Part shown: piece by piece, positions 57,258 through 64,000 of the stretch
How the letters are laid out: every line of letters begins with the position of its first letter
Numbering within the stretch: the first letter of the stretch is position 1
Assembly (NCBI RefSeq): GCF_025716875.1
Contig: NZ_JAOVZB010000001.1
Span: 310,001-374,000, forward strand
DNA from: Marinomonas sargassi
GTDB lineage: Bacteria > Pseudomonadota > Gammaproteobacteria > Pseudomonadales > Marinomonadaceae
Reading direction: 5' to 3'
DNA length: 64,000 bases
Program-made: the position numbers and the translations under genes
Notes under the pieces: generated by a model
Database searches by the model: none
The model's input: only the letters and a program-made list of their open reading frames with translations
What the model was told of the DNA's origin: nothing

Positions 57258-58640
57258 ATGAGTTTCAACGACCTTGGCCTTTCGGCCCCTATACTTCAAG
57301 CCATTAAAAACCAAGGCTACGACACCCCTTCTGCCGTTCAAGCACAAGCTATTCCCGCGGTTCTGAAAGGCCAGGATGTGATGGCGGCAGCACAAACAGG
57401 AACCGGCAAAACAGCGGGCTTTACCCTACCTTTGTTAGAACGTTTAAGCCAAGGTGAAGCTGCACAAAATAACCAAGTTCGCGCTCTAGTATTAACTCCA
57501 ACACGTGAGCTTGCTGCTCAAGTGGCTGAAAGCGTAAAAGACTATGGAAAGCATTTATCATTAAAATCGACAGTGGTATTTGGTGGTGTAAAAATCAACC
57601 CACAAATGATGGCACTACGTCGTGGCGCTGACATCCTTATTGCGACACCGGGTCGTTTGATGGATTTGTACAATCAAAAGGCAGTGCGTTTTGATAAGTT
57701 AGAAATCTTGGTTCTCGATGAAGCTGACCGCATGTTGGACATGGGCTTTATCCATGACATCAAAAAGATTTTAGCCATACTACCGAAGAAGCGCCAAAAC
57801 CTACTCTTCTCAGCAACCTTCTCAACAGAAATTCGTCAGCTGGCAAAAGGCTTAGTCAACGAGCCTGTTGAAATTTCAGTAACTCCTCGTAATGCAACAG
57901 CAACGACTGTCGAACAATGGCTTCACCCTGTCGATAAAAAGCGTAAAACAGAGCTATTAATTCAGTTGGTGAAAGAAGGAAAATGGGATCAAGCTTTGGT
58001 TTTTTCCCGTACTAAGCATGGTGCCAATAAGATCACTAAACTGCTGGAGGCAGCTGGAATTCGAGCAAGTGCAATCCATGGTAATAAAAGCCAAGGAGCA
58101 CGAACACGCGCTCTAGCGGACTTTAAAGATGGTCGTATTCGTATTCTAGTAGCGACTGACATTGCAGCTCGTGGTTTAGATATTGAGCAACTGCCCCATG
58201 TAGTCAACTTTGACCTACCTGATGTAGCAGAAGACTATGTTCACCGCATCGGTCGCACTGGTCGTGCAGGGGCAACAGGGCAAGCTATATCATTGGTTTC
58301 AGCCGATGAACTTGATCAACTAAGAGCTATTGAGCGTCTCACACAGAAACTGATCGAGCGTCGCTATGAAGACGACTTCATGCCAGATCATATGCTGCCA
58401 GACACCACACTAGATACTCGACCTATCAAGCCTAAAAAACCTAAAAAACCAAAAGCACCTCGCTCTCACAACAATAGTGGGAACAATAATGGTGCTAAAA
58501 ACAATGGAAACAAAAATAATCAAGGCAGACAGCGTTCATCTGGCCAAAAAGCAGAGATGACACCGGGGCAAGGCCTGCGCAGCAAGCCCTTAGCGCCAGC
58601 CCGTAAAAACAGAAAGCCAGCGCCTAAGCAAGACGCTTAA
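57258..58640 (+). CDS. rhlE: DEAD-box RNA helicase RhlE
   Basis: ATP-dependent RNA helicase involved in ribosome maturation and RNA decay. The 460-residue protein has the Q motif ([19 protein letters not shown]) and AAQTGTGKT near residues 44-52. [19 protein letters not shown] near 155, [17 protein letters not shown] and [10 protein letters not shown] follow. A basic, Asn/Lys/Pro-rich low-complexity tail (about 385-460) probably binds RNA. A perfect hairpin terminator follows. It has its own 142-nt upstream region and is not part of the preceding operon. Confidence 0.94.
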   Translation: MSFNDLGLSAPILQAIKNQGYDTPSAVQAQAIPAVLKGQDVMAAAQTGTGKTAGFTLPLLERLSQGEAAQNNQVRALVLTPTRELAAQVAESVKDYGKHLSLKSTVVFGGVKINPQMMALRRGADILIATPGRLMDLYNQKAVRFDKLEILVLDEADRMLDMGFIHDIKKILAILPKKRQNLLFSATFSTEIRQLAKGLVNEPVEISVTPRNATATTVEQWLHPVDKKRKTELLIQLVKEGKWDQALVFSRTKHGANKITKLLEAAGIRASAIHGNKSQGARTRALADFKDGRIRILVATDIAARGLDIEQLPHVVNFDLPDVAEDYVHRIGRTGRAGATGQAISLVSADELDQLRAIERLTQKLIERRYEDDFMPDHMLPDTTLDTRPIKPKKPKKPKAPRSHNNSGNNNGAKNNGNKNNQGRQRSSGQKAEMTPGQGLRSKPLAPARKNRKPAPKQDA

Positions 58641-58662
58641 CTGCCTGCTTTTCATTAAATAC

Positions 58663-58703
58663 AGACATAAAAAAGCCCCAAAATATGGGGCTTTTTTATG
58701 TCT
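58663..58703. terminator. Perfect 18-bp bidirectional terminator
   Basis: The 18-base arms 58663-58680 and 58686-58703 are perfectly complementary around a 5-nt loop. A GCCCCA/TGGGGC core is flanked by A6/T6, giving a T-tail on both strands. It serves rhlE (plus) and the DUF1499 gene (minus). Confidence 0.92.
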
Positions 58704-58740
58704 GAAATATTGGGTTAGTCAGCTATTCAATGAATCGCTG

Positions 58741-59478
58741 CTAGTTTTGAAATGCCGCAACAAACTCTCTAATACGTGCAGCATTCACTCCACGGTCACC
58801 ACGGCCGATACGAGATACACTACGAATATCAACACGACTTGCTGCGCCTTCTGGTGTCACTACCACAACAATATCATCTGCAAATTGATACACAGGTGTA
58901 CGGGCTGTTGCCTCAAAACGAAGCACATTTGAATCTTGTGCAATAATCTCCCACCCCATGACATCAGCTACACGTAACGCTTCAGAAAAAGCCTCAGACG
59001 GTGATTTACTAGACTGTATAGGCACAATATCTGGGTAAGCTTTCTTTTGTTGTTTTGCCACTTCTGGACCGCCATATTCTAAGGTGTTTCTCGCACCTTC
59101 ACGGGTTTCATCTAATACCAAAAATACAGGTGGGTTATTTGTATCAGTAGAAATATCATGGATAGGAGGGAGGCGAACTTGTGGTTGAAGCTGAGAATAA
59201 ATTGTCGGCGACAATAAACCTAAACCAATAAGTCCTGCCACTCCCGCTTTAATTGCACCGCAAGGATTTTTAACAATAAGTTGATAGATAAGTCCAACCA
59301 CAGCTAGCGAAATTACAGCGTAAGCAATCGGGTTCATATAGTTTCGAGTCAACCTAAAACCAACAACCGGTTGCCATAAGTCCAAATGCGCACCAAACAT
59401 CATAGTACCTATCGCCAACACAGCAATAATAGCGACGACCAACAAGGCAGTGCCGAGACGGGAGGAAGTATTACTCAT
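58741..59478 (-). CDS. Membrane protein with C-terminal DUF1499 domain
   Basis: The function is not known. The 245-residue protein has three predicted membrane helices in its first half (about 8-28, 50-70 and 78-95). A soluble DUF1499-type domain (about 110-245) follows, marked by PPIHDISTDTNNPPVF, YPDIVPIQSSKSPSEAF, DSNVLRFEATARTPVYQF and the ending VDIRSVSRIGRGDRGVNAARIREF. The ATG at 59478 fits the first helix. It stands alone on the minus strand, ended by the perfect hairpin shared with rhlE. Confidence 0.85.
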   Translation of the reverse strand: MSNTSSRLGTALLVVAIIAVLAIGTMMFGAHLDLWQPVVGFRLTRNYMNPIAYAVISLAVVGLIYQLIVKNPCGAIKAGVAGLIGLGLLSPTIYSQLQPQVRLPPIHDISTDTNNPPVFLVLDETREGARNTLEYGGPEVAKQQKKAYPDIVPIQSSKSPSEAFSEALRVADVMGWEIIAQDSNVLRFEATARTPVYQFADDIVVVVTPEGAASRVDIRSVSRIGRGDRGVNAARIREFVAAFQN

Positions 59479-59659
59479 TATTTATATTCCATTAGAAGTT
59501 AAAACGCCCTTAAATGGGAGTCACATACGCTTATATAAAGCACGCTTCAATTAGAATATTCAATTACGCCAGTAAAGATAAGCTTGGCAATACAAGCTCC
59601 TTTTTTACTCCATAGTTCAACTACTCATCTCATGCCCCCTAATAATAAACTGGCATAAA

Positions 59660-59681
59660 AAAGCCCCAAATATGGGGCTTT
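59660..59681 (-). terminator. Terminator after the DUF2834 gene
   Basis: AAAGCCCCA (59660-59668) pairs with TGGGGCTTT (59673-59681) around a 4-nt loop, followed on the minus strand by a T-run. It lies 20 nt past the stop of the small membrane protein gene. The core GCCCCA/TGGGGC is the same as in the terminator at 58663-58703. Confidence 0.85.
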
Positions 59682-59701
59682 AGTGTTTTTTAAAAGGCGT
59701 A

Positions 59702-60013
59702 TCAGAGATCCGTTCTTCTCTCTTTCAGGTAAAGATAAAAGGGCAACCCAAAAGACACACCAATTGTTAATGTGCCTAACACCGCCCAATATCGGTACGG
59801 TACTCGGCTTCTTTTACCATCGATAATAATAAAACCTAATAGAGCAATGGCTGATACCAGTACATCTAGCCATGCAAATACACTAATAGGGGTTACCAAG
59901 GCACTTTCTATAAACAATGCTATGTCGACACCATGATGAAAAAGCCAAGGCATAAAAGCGCCATATGGCAAAACCACACCAAAAACACTACATACTAGAT
60001 AAAATACCTTCAT
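59702..60013 (-). CDS. Small membrane protein, DUF2834-like
   Basis: The 103-residue protein has three predicted membrane helices (about 3-20, 42-62 and 75-95). Its opening, MKVFYLVCSVFGVVLPYGAFMPWL, and a central FAWLDVLVSAIALLGFI are typical of DUF2834 proteins, whose role is unknown. The C-terminus is basic (LKERRTDL). It stands alone and is followed by a clear terminator. Confidence 0.75.
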   Translation of the reverse strand: MKVFYLVCSVFGVVLPYGAFMPWLFHHGVDIALFIESALVTPISVFAWLDVLVSAIALLGFIIIDGKRSRVPYRYWAVLGTLTIGVSFGLPFYLYLKERRTDL

Positions 60014-60111
60014 TTCATCATCCTTGCTGACGTTGATATATTCCCCAATAAATATAGTGCTTTATCTTCTGCAAATAAGCTATTTATAGATTTTATAAAC
60101 CAAACAATAAC

Positions 60112-60480
60112 TTAGGCACCAGTTATACAACCAAAACACAGTTTATTTTTATCTAGGTCTCGAACATAAGCTGAGAAGTATGGTCCCCTTTGATTTGGTT
60201 CACCTTCACAGCTCCCTCCAAGCTCAATGGCTTTTTTATGCAACCGCTCAACTTCCTTTGCCGAGTCCACACCAAAGCCCAGCATAGTACCGTTACCATT
60301 TGTGGCTGATTCACCATCAAAAGGAAGCGCCACAGCAAATGCCATATCGTCATTTTGCCAATAGGTCATTCTGTCAGTCGCTAACACTTGCTTTGGCCCT
60401 TTCTGTTCAAAGAGTGAATCGTAAAATTTAACAGACGCTGTCATATCGTTTGTGCCCAGTACAAAGTAATTAATTTTCAT
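60112..60480 (-). CDS. VOC (glyoxalase/bleomycin-resistance fold) family protein
   Basis: The 122-residue single-domain protein has the paired beta-alpha-beta-beta-beta pattern of the VOC superfamily. It opens KINYFVLGTNDMTASVKFYDSLF and ends with YFSAYVRDLDKNKLCFGC. The place of the usual metal-binding Glu near the end (typically DPDGNxxE) is taken by DLDKNKLCF, so metal-dependent catalysis is doubtful. Proteins of this type next to GFA genes are common and mostly uncharacterised. It is on the minus strand, 66 nt behind the GFA gene. Confidence 0.85.
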   Translation of the reverse strand: MKINYFVLGTNDMTASVKFYDSLFEQKGPKQVLATDRMTYWQNDDMAFAVALPFDGESATNGNGTMLGFGVDSAKEVERLHKKAIELGGSCEGEPNQRGPYFSAYVRDLDKNKLCFGCITGA

Positions 60481-60546
60481 TTTTCTATAGTCCTAAATTA
60501 TGCAGAAATAAAAAGGGTGATGAGAGAAGGCAATGATGAAAAGTTT

Positions 60547-60993
60547 TTAATCTCCAGCAATAGCGGAAGCGAAATACTCCATGATTTCAGCTCGGGTCAT
60601 TTCCTTAGTTTGATTTGAAAAACAATAGTAATGGGGACGCTGGTCACTAAAATATTGCATGTCCATCTCGATATTGTCTAAGCCTGAAAAGATACCCACT
60701 GGCATATTGTAAGCGCCTGTTTCTTTGAGCTTATAAAACAAGTGAGTACCACACTCCACACAAAAGCCACGTGTTGCCCATGCTGACGAGTCGTATTCCT
60801 TAATGCTTTGCTTCCCTTCAATAACCACCTCTGTACCGCATTGCACGGCAAAAAATGGCGCGCCGCCCCACCCACGACACGAGTCGCAATGGCACACAGT
60901 AAACTTAGGGTTAATTTCATTCGCCATGATGGTGACATCACCACATAGACACTGAGCCTTTGCTGTTAGCGTTAAGCTATCTAAATCTGACAT
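60547..60993 (-). CDS. GFA family zinc-binding protein
   Basis: The 148-residue protein belongs to the glutathione-dependent formaldehyde-activating (GFA/CENP-V) fold family. The zinc-ligand Cys motifs are visible: CLCGDV near residue 16, CHCDSCRGW near 34 and CVECGTHLFY near 74. Despite the name, most members have no proven reaction. The start is ATG 60993, because a strong AAAGGAGG site lies directly upstream and inside the longer TTG-initiated frame. It may be controlled by the YafY-type regulator encoded just upstream on the same strand. Confidence 0.88.
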   Translation of the reverse strand: MSDLDSLTLTAKAQCLCGDVTIMANEINPKFTVCHCDSCRGWGGAPFFAVQCGTEVVIEGKQSIKEYDSSAWATRGFCVECGTHLFYKLKETGAYNMPVGIFSGLDNIEMDMQYFSDQRPHYYCFSNQTKEMTRAEIMEYFASAIAGD

Positions 60994-61082
60994 TACATTT
61001 CCTCCTTTCAATAAAGCGGTTATAGCTAGGGAAGGGCTAGCGTATCGCTAGCTAATGACAGCCCTATGTCAGGGGTTGGGAA

Positions 61083-61778
61083 CTATGATGAGTACTTCTG
61101 GAAATAATCTTCCAGCGTCATATCATGGGGAGGAAATGTTTCAGGCAGTAATATCAGGTCTTGTATTCTATCTAATCGAAAGTTTCTGAAGTTTTGCCGT
61201 AAACGGCACCAAGCCACTAAAATCCAGCTTTCTCTGGTACTTAATAAAGCAAAGGGCTCTACATCCCTTTCAGTTCTCTGCTTCATTTCGTCACTATAAA
61301 ATATGCGTATTAGCTGAAAGTTTGTTAAAGCATTTTGCAAGATTGATAAATTATCACTACTTCTGTCACGCTCCTTCATTAGACTAAATTGCGTTCTTTC
61401 AGAGAGTAAATTGACCTTCTCTTTTGCTTCTCCACTTAAAATAGATTTAACCTTTGCTATAGCGTCCGAGTAGTCTTTAACTAAAGAAGCATCCTGATTA
61501 TTCAACACCAACTGCTCAACCATAATTAGGGCATTCGCCTCACTTTCAGTAAACATAACGGGAGGCAGTCGATAATGGGACATCACCTTGTAGCCTTTAC
61601 CCTCTTCCACATAAATCGGCACCCCCGCCTCTTCTAAGGCTCGGATGTCTCGATAAATAGTTCTTACACTCACTGAGAAGTGTTCAGCAAGTTCAGTAGC
61701 AGTAACTAAACTTTTTGTTTGTAAGCGAGTTGTCATCGCGGTTAAACGAGAAATGCGCTTCAGATCTCCATCACTCAC
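61083..61778 (-). CDS. YafY family transcriptional regulator (HTH plus WYL domain)
   Basis: The 231-residue regulator has an N-terminal winged helix-turn-helix (about 8-65; LVTATELAEHFSVSVRTIYRDIRALEEAGVP). A WYL-type ligand domain (about 135-215) follows, in which the signature reads ESWILVAWCRLR, so the Tyr of WYL is replaced. Such proteins usually sense small ligands and control adjacent genes. The start is GTG 61778, 6 nt after AGGAG. The GFA and VOC genes lie downstream on the same strand and are the obvious candidate targets. Confidence 0.9.
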   Translation of the reverse strand: MSDGDLKRISRLTAMTTRLQTKSLVTATELAEHFSVSVRTIYRDIRALEEAGVPIYVEEGKGYKVMSHYRLPPVMFTESEANALIMVEQLVLNNQDASLVKDYSDAIAKVKSILSGEAKEKVNLLSERTQFSLMKERDRSSDNLSILQNALTNFQLIRIFYSDEMKQRTERDVEPFALLSTRESWILVAWCRLRQNFRNFRLDRIQDLILLPETFPPHDMTLEDYFQKYSS

Positions 61779-61936
61779 AGTGATCTCCTAACAACCAATT
61801 AACAATGAGGTATTGCTTATCAAAATGAGCTTTTCTACCGACCAAATGATGTGTTTATCGACAAAGTCTATCTCGCGTTTCACACAGCAATAAGATAGTG
61901 TAACGAATACAATTTACTTTTACTTAGGCAGATAGA

Positions 61937-62218
61937 ATGAACTTAGACAAATCTAAAAAACGCATCGCAAAGAAAGTAAAAATGGGCTTTAAAGGCTACC
62001 CTCAGGTTGAGTTTTCTTACTTTGGCGAAACAGAAGAAAAAGCCACTAAAGTAGTTGTCACTTTTACATTTGAAGAAGGTGCAGAGCCACAAGAGCAAAG
62101 CTTCACTAGCCAAGATGATGTGCGTGAAGATGAGGTTATTCAATCTGCCCTAGTTAAAATTATGGAACGTACTGATGCGAAGAGTGTTTTAGAGGTAGCA
62201 GGCACAGCGCTTATTTGA
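61937..62218 (+). CDS. Hypothetical protein, 93 residues
   Basis: I do not recognise this small protein. It begins with a basic stretch (KSKKRIAKKVKMGFKG). An alternating beta-type segment (VEFSYFG, KVVVTFTFEEG) follows, then an acidic half with a helical end (DVREDEVIQSALVKIM). It is soluble, with no Cys. Nothing similar lies nearby. It is a single plus-strand gene ended by a perfect hairpin; a ribosome-binding site is weak (AGGCAGATAG). Confidence 0.75.
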   Translation: MNLDKSKKRIAKKVKMGFKGYPQVEFSYFGETEEKATKVVVTFTFEEGAEPQEQSFTSQDDVREDEVIQSALVKIMERTDAKSVLEVAGTALI

Positions 62219-62235
62219 AGAAAAGTAAGAGGCGC

Positions 62236-62274
62236 TAAATCACGAAATTGTTATGTTCACCCTTTCGTGATTTA
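62236..62274. terminator. Bidirectional hairpin terminator
   Basis: TAAATCACGAAA (62236-62247) pairs perfectly with TTTCGTGATTTA (62263-62274) around a 15-nt loop. It lies between the convergent 93-residue gene and the cupin gene. Confidence 0.8.
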
Positions 62275-62286
62275 TTAAATTGAGAG

Positions 62287-62580
62287 TCAGGTGTCAAAAA
62301 TAACTAATGTTCCAGAACTCCCGGGAGCAACTGCATGATTCACCCCAATTGGGACAATATAAATCTCACCTGCATTAACAGTTATTGCTTCCGCTCCAAC
62401 GATCAAATTAAGCTGCCCATCCATAACCAGTAAACCTTCTGGGTAATCATGTGATTCCTCAGGATAAGAGCGGCCATCCATACGCATTACCTTAATATTC
62501 GCACCACCTATATTAGACACTACAGTAGACCTCCAAGCATCAAACTGGGCAACTTCATTCTGTATATTTATAAGGCTCAT
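62287..62580 (-). CDS. Small cupin-domain protein
   Basis: The 97-residue protein is a single conserved beta-barrel of the cupin superfamily, with PEGLLVMDGQLNLIVGAEAITVNAGEIYIVPIGVNHAV covering cupin motif 2 (the PxGxxH-like end). Motif 1 is degenerate (few His), so metal binding is uncertain. It may bind a small ligand; the role is unknown. It is a single minus-strand gene. Confidence 0.82.
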   Translation of the reverse strand: MSLINIQNEVAQFDAWRSTVVSNIGGANIKVMRMDGRSYPEESHDYPEGLLVMDGQLNLIVGAEAITVNAGEIYIVPIGVNHAVAPGSSGTLVIFDT

Positions 62581-62733
62581 ATTCCATCCTTGACTTAAAA
62601 CTCTAAATAAAAAGTGAATATATTTTACACTTTAAGAATCGTTAATACTCATTCTATTTATAGATAATGAGTGTAAAACTCTATCTGTAAAAATGGGGAT
62701 TTAACTACAATTAGCATCGGGCTGATAATTAAA

Positions 62734-62763
62734 AAATCGTTACGACCTAGGTCATAACGATTT
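62734..62763 (-). terminator. Terminator after the 156-residue hypothetical gene
   Basis: AAATCGTTA (62734-62742) pairs with TAACGATTT (62755-62763). The inner palindrome GACCTAGGTC continues the stem after one mismatch. On the minus strand it is followed by a T-run. It lies 37 nt past the stop of the gene ending at 62801. Confidence 0.85.
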
Positions 62764-62800
62764 CACTTTTTACCGAATCTCATTTTAAGCTTATTGGGCT

Positions 62801-63271
62801 TTATTTACGGCGCGCTAATTTAGGCTCATTCACTTTCGTTACTTGGTATTCATTAATAGTCAGTTGCTCCAGTGCAACGGCAACCCAACCACTTACCAAC
62901 ATATCAAACCAAGGCTCTACACCACTACAAGCCACCACAATATTGCCGTAAACAAATGACCCATAGAACAAAACATCGCCTTCTCGTAAGGATGAAGGGT
63001 GTTGTGTTTGATGGTTAATGTTCGCAACAGAATCTCGCCATGCTTGTGCGGCTTTATTACGTGCTAGTTCATCGAAAGGAACTGGCCAACTCTCAGGTGT
63101 GCCAAAGGTGCACTCGTGTAAAATAGCTTCTTCAAAAGAAGCCTCCCATGGTTTGAGTTGTGGATTCATCACCACGATATGCAGCTCTTTACGGCAGGTC
63201 TTATTGAAAAGCTGATCTATCGCAGGCTTTACAAGGTTTATGGCTTCTATCACCAATTCTTTATTGTTCAT
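62801..63271 (-). CDS. Hypothetical protein, 156 residues
   Basis: I cannot name this protein. It is soluble, with an N-terminal helix (NNKELVIEAINLVKPAIDQL) and a region rich in Trp, Pro and Glu (LKPWEASFEEAIL, ESWPVPFDELARNKAAQAWRDS). A beta-rich end (GDVLFYGSFVYGNIVVACSGVEPWFD) follows. The general pattern is reminiscent of the GlcG/HbpS fold, but I see no firm motif. It is a single minus-strand gene with a clear terminator. Confidence 0.7.
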   Translation of the reverse strand: MNNKELVIEAINLVKPAIDQLFNKTCRKELHIVVMNPQLKPWEASFEEAILHECTFGTPESWPVPFDELARNKAAQAWRDSVANINHQTQHPSSLREGDVLFYGSFVYGNIVVACSGVEPWFDMLVSGWVAVALEQLTINEYQVTKVNEPKLARRK

Positions 63272-63394
63272 ATGGATTACTCCCCTTTGTCGTGCCGCAA
63301 GCTTTTCATGTTTCTAAAGGCTTTTCGAGCAAACTACGACCAAAGGATAACCTCTAATTTCAAATAAAATCACATTGTCTATGACAGACACAAA

Positions 63395-63426
63395 AATGCC
63401 GCTAAGGCAGTTCCCTTAACGGCATT
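63395..63426 (-). terminator. Terminator after the VC0807-like gene
   Basis: AATGCCG (63395-63401) pairs with CGGCATT (63420-63426), with TAAGG/CCTTA continuing the stem after one mismatch. On the minus strand a T-run follows. It lies 27 nt past the stop of the membrane protein gene. Confidence 0.85.
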
Positions 63427-63453
63427 GATGAGCTAATTTTACTTAGGCGATAT

Positions 63454-63999
63454 TTATTTTTTCACCATGAGTTCTTCTAGCGTTAACCCTGTTGCTTTGC
63501 GAATAGTACGGAGTAAGTAAAAGAAGATGCCCATCATGATAATCATGGAAGGGATGGCGATCACTGGATAGCTGTATAAAGTCATTTCTCCCAGCTCTTC
63601 ATTAAAAGCTTCTGTCCCTGCTGGGCTCACCACAATCCATTTCGCTAACAAATAATTCATCGTCGCAGAGAAGGCAAAAGAACCCACCACGAAATAGGTT
63701 GCTGTCATGAGTTTTTTCTCAAACAGCTCAGTGCTGTTGTTCTCTTCTAACTTTTGCTTAATTAACTCAGTATCCATGATGGAGGAGTTGAGAAGCAGAG
63801 CTCGAACCAATGGATAAGGGGTGAAAGTCGATACAAACACAGCGATACCAATTAAAGCAGGCACAGCTGCTTCTTTAATTGCTAACCACTTATTGTCTAG
63901 CTCAAATAAACCAATTCCACCTGTAAGCAAGACACTCACCAAACCTAATAGGGCAATAAAGTTAAACTTCTTATACTTCACCAACTCAAATATGCCCCA
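63454..63999 (-). CDS. VC0807-like inner-membrane protein, N-terminus outside the window
   Basis: Multi-pass membrane protein with helices at about 15-30, 40-58, 95-115 and 140-160 of the visible part. The segments FNFIALLGLVSVLLTGGIGLFELDNKWLAIKEAAVPALIG, SPAGTEAFNEELG and YPVIAIPSMIIMMG fit the VC0807 family, whose function is unknown. The frame stays open past the nearest possible start (TTG 63984), and the residues before it (WGIFEL) fit the family. I therefore treat the gene as cut by the right edge of the window. A strong terminator follows its stop. Confidence 0.8.
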   Translation of the reverse strand, partial: WGIFELVKYKKFNFIALLGLVSVLLTGGIGLFELDNKWLAIKEAAVPALIGIAVFVSTFTPYPLVRALLLNSSIMDTELIKQKLEENNSTELFEKKLMTATYFVVGSFAFSATMNYLLAKWIVVSPAGTEAFNEELGEMTLYSYPVIAIPSMIIMMGIFFYLLRTIRKATGLTLEELMVKK

Positions 64000-64000
64000 A

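Overview
The window looks like the chromosome of an AT-rich marine gammaproteobacterium of the Oceanospirillales type; Marinomonas or a close relative is my best guess. This rests on the housekeeping gene order, the sequence character of the core proteins and the siderophore type. It does not rest on a database search.

Region 1 (1-15153) is a conserved translation and cell-envelope block, mostly on the minus strand. In transcription order it holds rlmE, ftsH, folP, glmM, tpiA, secG and tRNA-Leu(GAG), then rimP, nusA, infB, rbfA, truB and rpsO. yhbY diverges from rlmE. Between the tRNA and rimP, on the opposite strand, sits a two-gene signalling cassette: an RsbQ-like alpha/beta hydrolase translationally coupled to a PAS-GGDEF protein. 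The hydrolase has no ATG, GTG or TTG start in its conserved N-terminal region. An ATA codon behind a good Shine-Dalgarno sequence sits exactly where the family starts.

Region 2 (about 16100-44170) is a complete hydroxamate siderophore locus in three plus-strand units, each with its own Fur-box-like site. Unit A is a FhuC/FhuD/FhuB-type importer. Unit B is a PvdE/SyrD-type exporter, an MbtH protein and two NRPSs with the order C-A-T-E-C-A-T-C-A-T followed by C-A-T-E-TE. Unit C is a TonB-dependent receptor, an N-hydroxyornithine acyltransferase and an ornithine N5-monooxygenase. Three A domains share one binding-pocket signature and the fourth, in module 3, is a serine type. The predicted peptide is Orn*-Orn*-Ser-Orn* (Orn* = N5-acyl-N5-hydroxyornithine) with an N-terminal condensation domain that could attach a fatty acid. 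This is the layout expected for an amphibactin-type lipopeptide siderophore. The phosphopantetheinyl transferase needed to activate the carrier domains lies on the other strand directly behind erpA.

Region 3 (44214-47537) holds erpA, prfC and a FAD aromatic-ring hydroxylase-like gene on the minus strand. Region 4 (47861-57115) is a compact five-gene operon of circularly permuted ATP-grasp, alpha-E and transglutaminase-like proteins, present once as separate genes and once as a fusion. It is probably a peptide-forming or peptide-modifying system with unknown product. Region 5 (57258-64000) holds rhlE and a string of small accessory genes (DUF1499, DUF2834, VOC, GFA, a YafY-type regulator, a cupin and hypotheticals). 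It ends in a VC0807-like membrane gene that runs off the right edge. I saw no insertion sequence, prophage or CRISPR array.
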